Below, in pieces: positions 1 through 7,682 of a stretch of 64,000 nucleotides of DNA. Source of the DNA: JAJOKK01 sp965370555 (GTDB lineage Bacteria; Bipolaricaulota; Bipolaricaulia; UBA7950; UBA9294); assembly GCA_965370555.1 (NCBI GenBank), contig CBDUVB010000002.1:96206-160205 (forward strand), written 5' to 3'. The notes under the pieces are model-generated. The model had not been told where the DNA came from and did no database searches. It saw only the letters and a program-made list of their open reading frames with translations. Made by a program: the position numbers and the translations under genes. Positions within the stretch are counted from its first letter, which is position 1, and the number at the start of each line of letters is the position of its first letter.

Positions 1-1111
1 CGATCATCTCATCGTTTAGTACCAAGAAACGTGCGTCATACAGGGACCCGTAGGCGAGGAAGCCAACATCATGCACCACGGTCGCTCTTGACTGTAGTGT
101 TAAGAGGATCGATTGAAATGCTTCCTCGCCAGCCTGAGCATCGACCTGCTGAGCATCGGTACATCCTGCCCCTCCCCACGAAGGCAGATTATAGAATCGA
201 CCCATATCGGCATAGGCAGCGGTTGAGGTAGCACACTCCGGCGATCCGTAGCAGACGATGGACGTGCGCATATCGGTCGCCCAGGAGTTCGATCCAAATA
301 TGAAGCCAGCCTTGGGGAATTTCAGTTGTAGTATGACCAGCGCAGCCAGTGACTCCGCCGCCCCTTGCACGAGAGCCCCCTCCATTGTCACCGGACCTCC
401 ACCGCCAAGGTTAGAGCTGGCTACCCCCATAGTAGGAATACCCTTCTCACCACAGAACCACAGGCGCTCGACAACATGATCTTCGTATTTGAATGGAGAC
501 TCGGGCTGGACGTAAGTGATAAAGAATGGTCTTTCCCTGAACGCATCCGCGCTTCCCGCGACCAGTTTCGCCATCTCGTAAGGGATCTCAAGATCGGCTA
601 AACAGGTCGAGGTCGCGACGATCGGTTTCGTCGAGTGGATCAGCATCTCACGGAAGACCGCGGGGTATATCTTCGTTTCTTCGACATCCTCCGGCAACCC
701 CATCGACATCACAAAATCGAATCCGGGTAGTGTTTCAAGTACCCGAACGTTGTCGATGACATCCTGTAAACGGGCTCGCCGTACCTGTTCTGTCTCGCGA
801 TCCATAACGTAGAGTGAATCGGAACCAGCCCCAAAGTAGACTCGATTAATCCCTAAGGGGAATTCCTTATCTTGTGTCTGGTTGTACCACGGCACGCTTG
901 ATGGGGCCCTAGCGATTGCGTCTTCTACCATTGCTTCTGGAAGGAGTATCCTTCCGTCTTTATCCTCTTTCGCCCCGGCCGCTTTAATAAGCTTGCGTGC
1001 TTCGGCATGAGGAAGGTGAATCCCCGTCTCCGATAACACCCTGAGCACGGCCTTGTGCATCTGCTCTACCTGGTCTTTCACTAAAAAAGCAATAGGTGAG
1101 AATTCTTTCAT
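1..1111 (-). CDS. MttB-family corrinoid methyltransferase, cut by window edge
   Basis: The reading frame is open from ATG at 1111 to base 1 (370 codons); the C-terminus lies outside the window. An SD-like GGGAG stands at 1117-1121. The protein shares the layout of the other MttB-like proteins here: a start like EQMHKAVLRVLSETGI, then YFGAGSD, FDFVMSMGLPED and a late VVHDVGFL. Family members move a methyl group from a quaternary amine to a corrinoid protein in the cytoplasm. At about residue 315, where archaeal MttB carries pyrrolysine (GTOSDAK), this protein has Cys (AGCTDAQ), and no in-frame TAG occurs, so it is a non-pyrrolysine member. It lies 30 bases downstream of folE and probably ends the methyl-branch operon. 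The substrate is unknown; glycine betaine or a related betaine is a reasonable guess from the family. Confidence 0.88.
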   Translation of the reverse strand, partial: MKEFSPIAFLVKDQVEQMHKAVLRVLSETGIHLPHAEARKLIKAAGAKEDKDGRILLPEAMVEDAIARAPSSVPWYNQTQDKEFPLGINRVYFGAGSDSLYVMDRETEQVRRARLQDVIDNVRVLETLPGFDFVMSMGLPEDVEETKIYPAVFREMLIHSTKPIVATSTCLADLEIPYEMAKLVAGSADAFRERPFFITYVQPESPFKYEDHVVERLWFCGEKGIPTMGVASSNLGGGGPVTMEGALVQGAAESLAALVILQLKFPKAGFIFGSNSWATDMRTSIVCYGSPECATSTAAYADMGRFYNLPSWGGAGCTDAQQVDAQAGEEAFQSILLTLQSRATVVHDVGFLAYGSLYDARFLVLNDEMI

Positions 1112-1140
1112 CGATACTCCCTTTTCTGCTTACGGTGCCA

Positions 1141-1719
1141 TTAAATCATCGATAGAGCCTCACTGCGCGTCGCTAGGTTGGTTTTAAACAACCCGCGAAG
1201 CGCTGTGGTCACCATCTTAGTCCCCGGTTTTTGTATCCCGCGAAGCGTCATACATAGATGCTCAGCTTCCAGGCGCACCAACACGCCATGAGGTCTAAGT
1301 CTTCTCATAAATACGTCGGCCAACTGTGAGGTCATGCGCTCCTGGAGCTGCGGACGGCTGGAGGCGATCTCCACCGCCCGGGCCAGTTTGCTGGCGCCAA
1401 CGATCCTCTTGTCTTTCGGGATATATATCACAGCGGCCCTTCCAATGAACGGCAGGAGATGATGTTCGCATACAGAGTGAAACTGGATATTTCGCACGGC
1501 AACCATCTCGTCGTAGTCGGCGCGGAAGAAGGTGGCGATCACATCTCCTGGGTCACGGTTTATGTCCCGAAAGAAGTCATCGATAAACATCGAGCTGACA
1601 CGCCGTGGGGTACCACGTAACCCCTCCTGAGTTAGGTCAAGATCCAGGCCTTCCATCAGCAGACGTACAGCCTGTTCCACCTTCTGCCTGTCCATTTCAC
1701 CTTTTCGATGTATCCGCAT
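1141..1719 (-). CDS. folE: GTP cyclohydrolase I
   Basis: FolE converts GTP to 7,8-dihydroneopterin triphosphate, the first step of folate synthesis. The 192-residue protein has the zinc and catalytic signature CEHHLLPF at about 84-91 and HLCMTLRGI near 154-162, which supplies the second zinc Cys. Its length is normal for a bacterial type I enzyme. I chose ATG at 1719, 15 bases after the fhs stop. An internal ATG at 1695 sits behind AAAAGGTGA and is an alternative that would remove eight residues ahead of the core. Placement directly behind formate-THF ligase suggests that folate supply is co-expressed with the folate-dependent C1 pathway. Confidence 0.93.
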   Translation of the reverse strand: MRIHRKGEMDRQKVEQAVRLLMEGLDLDLTQEGLRGTPRRVSSMFIDDFFRDINRDPGDVIATFFRADYDEMVAVRNIQFHSVCEHHLLPFIGRAAVIYIPKDKRIVGASKLARAVEIASSRPQLQERMTSQLADVFMRRLRPHGVLVRLEAEHLCMTLRGIQKPGTKMVTTALRGLFKTNLATRSEALSMI

Positions 1720-1734
1720 CAAAACCGATCTTTG

Positions 1735-3492
1735 TTAAAAGAGACCGACAACCTCTTCGTCATCATCCACGTCGATATCCATAAAAGCCGGGTGGGTGGC
1801 TAGGCCAGGCATGGTGCTCATCTTCCCGATCAGCGGATAGATGAAGCCGGCACCTACGCTGGCACGCACCTCTCGCACCGGGACAGCAAACCCGGTCGGT
1901 GCCCCTTTTAGCGTCGGGTCGTGCGACAGCGAGAGGTGCGTCTTGGCCATGCATATCGGCAGGTTCCCGAAGCCCGCACGCTCGTAGTTCTCGATCTGCT
2001 TCTCGGCCAGTGGATCGTAGGTTACGCTGTCCGCACCGTAGATGTCCTTGGAAATCTTGTCGATCTTCTCCTTGATCGACCAGTCCAGTGGGTAGAGGAA
2101 TTTGAAGTTCGAAGGTTTTTCGCAGGCAGAGACGACGGCCTTGGCCAGCTTCGCGGCGCCCTCGCCGCCGTTAGCCCAGTGCGTGGTAACGACTGAGTCC
2201 TTCGCGCCTTGGCCGACAGCGTATTCGCGGATCATCTCCAGTTCGGCCTCGGTGTCATCCCGAAAGGCATTCACAGCCACCACGACGGGGATACCGAACT
2301 TGAGCGCATTGCTGATGTGTACGCCGAGATTGCACAGGCCCTTCTCTAATAGTGGCAAATCCTCTTTGGTGTAGGCCGCATCCAGTGGCATTCCGGGCCT
2401 GACTGTGGGGCCGCCGCCGTGCATCTTGAGTGCCCGCACAGTTGCCACGAGCACGACCGCGTTCGGGATCAGGCCGGAGGTGCGGCATTTAATGTCGAAG
2501 AACTTCTCCATGCCGATGTCCGCGCCAAAGCCGCTTTCTGTAACCACGTAGTCGCCGAGCTTGATCGCTATCTTGTCCGCAATGATGGAACTGTTGCCGT
2601 GGGCGATGTTGGCAAACGGCCCTGCATGCACGAACGCCGGCTGCCCTTCCAGGGTCTGCATGAGGTTGGGCATTAGCGCTTCTTTCATCAGGACCGTTAC
2701 TGCACCGGCCACGCCCAGCTGCTCGACGTTGACAGGCTCGCCGTTTTTGTTGAGGCCTACCATCATCTTGCCAAATCGTTCGCGCATGTCCTTAAACGAG
2801 GTAGTCAATGCAAGAATGGCCATGATTTCCGAGGCCACAGTGATATCAAAGCCAGTCGCCCGGGGGAATACCGGGCTTGGTGAGCCATCCTTCAGCTTGT
2901 CGTCATTGAAGCCGACCCGGATCTCGCGCAGGGTACGGTCGCACACGTCGACCACGCGCCGCCAAGAGATGGTGTCCGGATCGATGTCCAGGCGCTTCAC
3001 ACCGCGTTTGGCGAGCTGTTCGTCGGTCTGGCGGCTCTCGTGGTACAGACGCGTGTCGAGCGCGGCAGCGACCAGGTTGTGCGATACACTGATAGCATGG
3101 ATGTCACCGGTGAGATGCAGGTTGAAATCCTCCATCGGGACGACCTGCGAGTAACCTCCGCCGGCTGCACCTCCCTTGATGTTGAAAGTGGGGCCCATGC
3201 TGGGCTGCCGAATGCAGCATATCACGTTCTTGCGCAGCTCTGAGCCCATAGCCTGGACTAGGCCGACCATGGTCGTGGACTTACCTTCTCCGAGGGGGGT
3301 CGGTGTGATGGCGGTGACGTCGATATACTTTCCGTCGGGCCGATCTTTGAGTCGCTTCAGGATATCGAGCTTGACCTTGGCCTTCCACATCCCGAACGGT
3401 TCTAATTCCTCTTCGTTGATGCCCACTTCCCGGGCAATTTGGGTGATCGGCTTGAGTTTCGCCTCTTGCGCGATTTGAAGATCCGATTTCAT
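1735..3492 (-). CDS. fhs: Formate-tetrahydrofolate ligase
   Basis: Fhs makes 10-formyl-THF from formate, ATP and THF; run in reverse it yields ATP and formate during methyl oxidation. The 585-residue protein carries the P-loop TPLGEGKST at about 65-73 and the family block PSMGPTFNIKGGAAGGGY. It is slightly longer than the usual 555-560 residues. ATG at 3492 has a strong SD, AGGAGG, seven bases upstream. It follows metF1 in the same direction and precedes folE. Together with the MetFV genes upstream and folD at 62.2 kb, it completes the methyl branch of the Wood-Ljungdahl pathway in this window. A tiny copy of its N-terminus lies just upstream. Confidence 0.97.
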   Translation of the reverse strand: MKSDLQIAQEAKLKPITQIAREVGINEEELEPFGMWKAKVKLDILKRLKDRPDGKYIDVTAITPTPLGEGKSTTMVGLVQAMGSELRKNVICCIRQPSMGPTFNIKGGAAGGGYSQVVPMEDFNLHLTGDIHAISVSHNLVAAALDTRLYHESRQTDEQLAKRGVKRLDIDPDTISWRRVVDVCDRTLREIRVGFNDDKLKDGSPSPVFPRATGFDITVASEIMAILALTTSFKDMRERFGKMMVGLNKNGEPVNVEQLGVAGAVTVLMKEALMPNLMQTLEGQPAFVHAGPFANIAHGNSSIIADKIAIKLGDYVVTESGFGADIGMEKFFDIKCRTSGLIPNAVVLVATVRALKMHGGGPTVRPGMPLDAAYTKEDLPLLEKGLCNLGVHISNALKFGIPVVVAVNAFRDDTEAELEMIREYAVGQGAKDSVVTTHWANGGEGAAKLAKAVVSACEKPSNFKFLYPLDWSIKEKIDKISKDIYGADSVTYDPLAEKQIENYERAGFGNLPICMAKTHLSLSHDPTLKGAPTGFAVPVREVRASVGAGFIYPLIGKMSTMPGLATHPAFMDIDVDDDEEVVGLF

Positions 3493-3557
3493 TCACTAAC
3501 CTCCTGGTAATTTGGGTGATTAACCTCTTTAGATACTTATTCCTGCTTCCTGCCTAT

Positions 3558-3626
3558 TTACGCTGTAGGCTTGAGTTTCACCTCTTGCATAATCTTTAAA
3601 TTCGACGGCATCTTAGGCTTTTTCAT
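3558..3626 (-). pseudogene. 22-codon Fhs N-terminus-like mini-ORF
   Basis: A 22-residue reading frame (ATG 3626, stop 3558-3560) follows a perfect SD (GAAGGAGG). Its end, NLKIMQEVKLKPTA, matches the first residues of the Fhs encoded 65 bases downstream (DLQIAQEAKLKPIT). It stops where Fhs continues. This looks like the remnant of a second fhs gene or a partial duplication of the fhs start. A function as a translated leader cannot be excluded because the SD is intact. Confidence 0.6.
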
Positions 3627-3640
3627 AACCGTTTCCTCCT

Positions 3641-4567
3641 TCAGGTTAAATTTCTCTCTAGGTCAAGGCCTGCCCCCTCCACGATCTTCGGCACGGCCTC
3701 CTCCCACTCGATTGCCATAATGTGAACTCCGTTGATCCCGGGGATCTCACGCACCTGCTGAATAATCTCCGTGCAAATTTTGATCCCTTCGTCTGCACGT
3801 TTCTCCTTCGGGGTTTTCTTCATCCGGTCCACGATCTTGTCAGGCACGTCCATACCTGGTACATTGGCGGCCATATAGCGCGCTGTCCCTAACGATTTGA
3901 TCGGTCCCACTCCCGCAAGGATGTAAACCTTTTCGTCCAGGCCCATACCAGAGACCTTGCTCATGTACTCGCGGAATTTAGGTACGTTGTAGACCATTTG
4001 AGTCTGGATGAAATCGGCTCCCGCCGCTACCTTCTCAGCCAGCCGGTAAGGGCGGTATTCGAAGGGCGCAGCGAAGGGATTGGCCGCAGCACCTATAAAA
4101 AGACGCGGTTCGACCTTCATCTCTTCACCACACTGAAACTTCTTCTCATCCCGCATGTCCTTCACTATCTTGACGAACTGAACGGAGTCAATGTCGTAGA
4201 CCCCTTTGGCCTCGGGATGGTTGCCGAAGGACATGTGATCGCCGCTGAGGCAGAGGACATTATTCATCCCGAGCGCCGCAGCGCCCAACACATCCATCTG
4301 GAGGGCGATCCGGTTCCGATCGCGGCAGGTCATCTGAATCACCGGCTCCAGCCCCTCCCCCTTCTGGATGAGGCAGGCTGCCCAACTGGCCATGCGGACC
4401 ACCGCCGTCTGGCCATCGGTGACATTGAAGGCATCGGCATATCCCTTTATCAACCTTGCCTTTCTCTTGACCACTTCGGGATCGGCGCTCTTCGGCGGAC
4501 CGAGTTCTGCCGTAACTGCAAAGTTCCCTGACTCCAGGACTCTCTCCAGATTGCTCTCTGTTTTCAT
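3641..4567 (-). CDS. metF: Methylenetetrahydrofolate reductase, MetF type (copy 1)
   Basis: MetF interconverts 5,10-methylene-THF and 5-methyl-THF using FAD. The 308-residue protein starts with the typical barrel strand VTAELGPPK, has the substrate block TCRDRNRIALQMD near 100, the CLSGDH loop, and FIQTQMVYN before the last third. I chose ATG at 4567 because GGAGGG lies nine bases upstream; an ATG at 4585 that overlaps the metV1 stop lacks an SD. It is directly preceded by metV1, the usual partner in acetogens, where MetF and MetV form a complex that need not use NAD(P)H. A paralogue lies at 5374-6246. Confidence 0.93.
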   Translation of the reverse strand: MKTESNLERVLESGNFAVTAELGPPKSADPEVVKRKARLIKGYADAFNVTDGQTAVVRMASWAACLIQKGEGLEPVIQMTCRDRNRIALQMDVLGAAALGMNNVLCLSGDHMSFGNHPEAKGVYDIDSVQFVKIVKDMRDEKKFQCGEEMKVEPRLFIGAAANPFAAPFEYRPYRLAEKVAAGADFIQTQMVYNVPKFREYMSKVSGMGLDEKVYILAGVGPIKSLGTARYMAANVPGMDVPDKIVDRMKKTPKEKRADEGIKICTEIIQQVREIPGINGVHIMAIEWEEAVPKIVEGAGLDLERNLT

Positions 4568-4584
4568 AGGTTTTGTCCCTCCCA

Positions 4585-5274
4585 TTATTCGAGGCTGAGT
4601 GGAGCAACCTCGATCTTGCGAGGTCTCTGCATCTTGCTCCAGTCCTTTGGCTCTCTCATTTCTCTTAGTCTGTCGAACTCACCAAACGCCTTCAGCCTCT
4701 CGTAGATCATCACCCAGGCGCAATCGCGCTCGGGGTCTACCTCGCACTTGCCATCTTTGGTAACTCCTCCACACGGGCCATTAAGAAACCCTTTGGGACA
4801 CTGGGTAAATGGGCAGATACCAGCGAGCCTGCCCAGCTCGCATTCGCCGCACTGCTGGCACTTCTCCTTAAAGAGAGAAGGCCCCCCTCCCATGTGACCT
4901 ATGGGATTGGTTGCCGGGTAGATGGGCTTCTGGAGGCCGAATTCCTCCTCGATGATGAGCTCTCGCACGACTTGTAGTCCATCACCGCAGCTTAGCATCA
5001 GGATGGCATCGCATTCCTTGATCTCCTGGCGATACTTGCTCAGGCGCTCTTTGCTCCAGGGAGCGTAGCAGGTGAACTCCCCGAACGGTGGCGCAACAGT
5101 AGCAAGAATGTTCTTCCCGTGCTTCGAAAGGGTGTCTGCCATCTCTTTCACCTCCGGCTCGCCGCCGGTGTGGAAGACCGTGGCGCAACCGCCGCACCCA
5201 ACCAAGACTACCTTCTCTTTGCCCTGGAGGTATCCGAGGATCTCCTCGAGGGGCTTCTGAGTCTGCCCGATCAT
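4585..5274 (-). CDS. metV: MetV, Cys-rich partner of methylene-THF reductase (copy 1)
   Basis: MetV belongs to the MTHFR C-terminal-like family and partners MetF in the methyl branch. The 229-residue protein has a N-terminal VGCGGCAT motif at about 25-32 and a C-terminal Cys cluster: CQQCGEC, then GICPFTQCPKGFLNGPCGG and CEVDPERDCAW. These Cys residues are expected to bind metal or FeS centres. ATG at 5274 follows AGGAGG by six bases. Its stop overlaps the upstream metF1 ATG by one base. It is the intact reference for the two MetV paralogues at 6243-6958 and 6996-7670. Confidence 0.9.
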   Translation of the reverse strand: MIGQTQKPLEEILGYLQGKEKVVLVGCGGCATVFHTGGEPEVKEMADTLSKHGKNILATVAPPFGEFTCYAPWSKERLSKYRQEIKECDAILMLSCGDGLQVVRELIIEEEFGLQKPIYPATNPIGHMGGGPSLFKEKCQQCGECELGRLAGICPFTQCPKGFLNGPCGGVTKDGKCEVDPERDCAWVMIYERLKAFGEFDRLREMREPKDWSKMQRPRKIEVAPLSLE

Positions 5275-5373
5275 GTTCTTCCTCCTTCAATTACGGTCTT
5301 GTCTAACTCTAATTCATTTGTAAACCAGCATCGCAATTTCCAGGCATTCCTGTATTGTTCTTACTTTCAGTTG

Positions 5374-6246
5374 TCAGATCGATATGCCTACTTCCGTGAG
5401 GATAGCCGGCACATATCGTTCCCAGCCCATCGTCATCAGATGTATCCCTTGACACATCTCCCGCGTCTCTCGGATGATGCGGGCGGTGATCTTGATGCTG
5501 GTGGCGACCTTATCGCTGGTCTCCTCCATCTCGGTGATAATTGAGTCGGGGACCTTTACTCCGGCCACGTTCTTGTTCATGTAGCGAGCCATCCCAGCCG
5601 ACTTTAGAAGCACTAGTCCAAGCATCACCGGAACACCCAGCTCCTTTGCCTCTTCCATGAACCCCCTGAACAGTTCCGGGTCATAGACAGCCTGCGTCTG
5701 GAAGAACTGCGCCCCGGCGGTTACCTTTCGCTGCATCTTTAGCAGCTGAAGATCCATTGGCTCATATCCCGGCGTGACCACTGCCCCCAAGAGGAAAGAA
5801 GGTTTCCCCTGCAGCTTGTTTCCAACATGGTCATATCCTTCCTTAAGTCTGTTTGCGGTCATAAGCAGGGAGACTGAGTCGAGGTCAAACACCGGTTTTG
5901 CCTGTGGGTGATCCCCCAGTGTAACGTAGTCACCGGTGAGGCAAAGGACGTTCTCAATGCCCAGCGCATAGGCGCTTAAGAGATCGGATTGTAGCGCTAT
6001 GCGATTGCGGTCTCGCGTGGTGAGCTGGAATATCGGTTCGAACCCTGATTCTTTGAGGAGACGGCAGGAAGCGAGCGATCCCAGCCGCATCACCGAGCTC
6101 TGTTGGTCGGTTACGTTGACGGCGTGTACTTTTCCGCGTAGGTACTCGGCGTTCTTCAGCATCTCGGAGACGTCCACCCCCTTGGGGGGCGCAACCTCTG
6201 CGGTGACGACAAACTTACCCTCCTTGAATAACTCACTGAGCTTCAT
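5374..6246 (-). CDS. metF: Methylenetetrahydrofolate reductase, MetF type (copy 2)
   Basis: Second MetF paralogue, 290 residues. It starts MKLSELFKEGKFVVTAEVAPP, contains TTRDRNRIALQSD, CLTGDYVTLGDHP and FFQTQAVYD, and lacks a C-terminal regulatory extension. ATG at 6246 overlaps the metV2 stop as ATGA, which indicates translational coupling to metV2. It is clearly diverged from metF1, so the two MetFV pairs may differ in electron partner or direction. The 100 bases between its stop and the metV1 start hold no gene that I can see. Confidence 0.92.
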   Translation of the reverse strand: MKLSELFKEGKFVVTAEVAPPKGVDVSEMLKNAEYLRGKVHAVNVTDQQSSVMRLGSLASCRLLKESGFEPIFQLTTRDRNRIALQSDLLSAYALGIENVLCLTGDYVTLGDHPQAKPVFDLDSVSLLMTANRLKEGYDHVGNKLQGKPSFLLGAVVTPGYEPMDLQLLKMQRKVTAGAQFFQTQAVYDPELFRGFMEEAKELGVPVMLGLVLLKSAGMARYMNKNVAGVKVPDSIITEMEETSDKVATSIKITARIIRETREMCQGIHLMTMGWERYVPAILTEVGISI

Positions 6247-6958
6247 ATCCTGGCAACCTCGCTTTCCGGGGAGAATTGAGCACCTGCTGAAGACCGGAAT
6301 ATAGCCCTCTTATCCAAGGAGAGGCTTCGCGGCTTGCCCCACTTGGAGTAGTCTTTGGGTTCATAGTACCTATGCATCAGGTCCAATCTGCCGATGGCCT
6401 TCAATCTTTCGTAAATCAATTGCCAGCCGCAATCACGTTCCCTATCCACCTCACACTTACCATCGCTAGCGCCGCCGCAAGGTCCATTCAGAAGCCCCTT
6501 AGGGCATAAGGTTACCGGACAAAGACCCCCGGTGTACTCAACGATACACTCCCCACAGAGGGAACAATACTCTGTGATGAAATCCTCGCTCAGTGTCTCA
6601 CCACCGAAGATCGTATCGCAGCCGGGATGGACTATTTTCCTGTCATCGGTAGCGTCCAAAACCGTATGCACCCCTTGCCCACAAGCAAGGACCAACAGAG
6701 CGTCGGCCTCTAAAACGGCCTCCCCATGCTCTTCGGTAAGCGACGTCTTCACATCCGAAAGTTTGCAAGTGCCAGGAGGAACCACCCACCCTGCAATCAC
6801 TTTGCCTTTGTTTTCCAAACGCGACTTCATCTCCTTAGCCTCAGTCTCTCCGCCTGACTTACATTTTGTAGCACAGTTTCCACAGCCGACGACAAAAACC
6901 TTGTTCTCTCCGTCTGAATAACCGAGGATCTCCTCTAGAGATTTCTATATTGCGGCAT
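6243..6958 (-). pseudogene. metV: MetV (copy 2), frameshifted near its start
   Basis: A full-length MetV is recognisable but broken by one base. ATG at 6958 has a good SD (GAGGAG at 6966-6971 on the complement) and reads MPQYRNL then stops. The family sequence KSLEEILGY continues in another frame after the run AGAAAT at about 6942. Adding one A would restore a 238-residue protein that aligns from residue 1 with MetV1. The rest is intact: VVGCGNCATKC, CSLCGEC, CPKGLLNGPCGG and CEVDRERDCGW. Without frameshifting, only an internal ATG at 6830 gives a 195-residue product that lacks the first Cys motif. Either a sequencing or assembly error in an A-run, or a real recent mutation. Confidence 0.8.
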
Positions 6959-6995
6959 GTATAAAATCTCCTCTCTTATAAGATTGGGTTAAGTG

Positions 6996-7670
6996 TTATT
7001 CTTTCTCCTCTTCTACGGCCCACATTCGCGTCGATCTTATCTTGTTAGGTGGTCGCATCCTGGCATAGTCTTTGAAATGGGTTTTGCTCTGACTAAGCAG
7101 ATCAAGGCGGTCTTGCCTCTTTAGGCGCTCGTAGACAATCTGCCAGCCGCAGGGTTGCTCCGGCTCCACCTCGCACATGCCATCGTGGGAGCCCCCGCAG
7201 GGGCCGTTCAGGAGCCCCTTAGCGCAGGCGGTGAGGGGGCAGACCCCCCCAGTGTACTCCAGGATGCATTCCCCGCAGCGGGTACACCGCTCCTCGGACG
7301 GCCATACCCCCTGGAAGGCACCCAGCGAGATCGTGTCGGAAGCGGGATGGATGGGCTTGTCCACTACTGCGGCCACCGCCTGAATCCCCACCCCGCAGGC
7401 AGCCACTAAAAGAGAATCTGCCTCATCAACCTCGTGGACCCTCCGTGCTAGGCGGAGCCCCACCAGGGCCTTGTTGCACAAAAAGGGGAGGGAGAGGGTG
7501 CCCACAACGGAGTGGCTTGCCCCTTCCAATACAGGGCGTAATGTGGCCAGGGTCTCCTCACCTCCGGCTTGACAGACCTCCGCACACCCGCCACATGTCA
7601 CGAGGAACACCTGCTCCCCTTCACGAAGATATCCTAGGATCTCTTCACTTGTCTTCAGCTGGGATACCAG
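6996..7670 (-). CDS. metV: MetV (copy 3), directly behind hydrogenase
   Basis: Third MetV paralogue, 224 residues. It carries VTCGGCAEVCQ near 25-35, CTRCGEC, GVCPLTACAKGLLNGPCGG and CEVEPEQPCGW. The only start that gives the full N-terminus is CTG at 7670, eight bases behind a perfect AAGGAGG; from there VSQLKTSEEILGYL aligns with MetV1 IGQTQKPLEEILGYL. The first conventional start (GTG at 7610) would cut into the first Cys motif. It begins 13 bases after the hydrogenase large-subunit stop, so it is co-transcribed with hydrogenase and metV2-metF2. This suggests that it links hydrogenase electrons to a MetF. Confidence 0.85.
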   Translation of the reverse strand: MVSQLKTSEEILGYLREGEQVFLVTCGGCAEVCQAGGEETLATLRPVLEGASHSVVGTLSLPFLCNKALVGLRLARRVHEVDEADSLLVAACGVGIQAVAAVVDKPIHPASDTISLGAFQGVWPSEERCTRCGECILEYTGGVCPLTACAKGLLNGPCGGSHDGMCEVEPEQPCGWQIVYERLKRQDRLDLLSQSKTHFKDYARMRPPNKIRSTRMWAVEEEKE

Positions 7671-7682
7671 TATAGTTCCTCC

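Noticed and set aside
2561..3154. Long open frame antisense to fhs
   Set aside because: It mirrors the codon pattern of fhs, has no SD and no family likeness.
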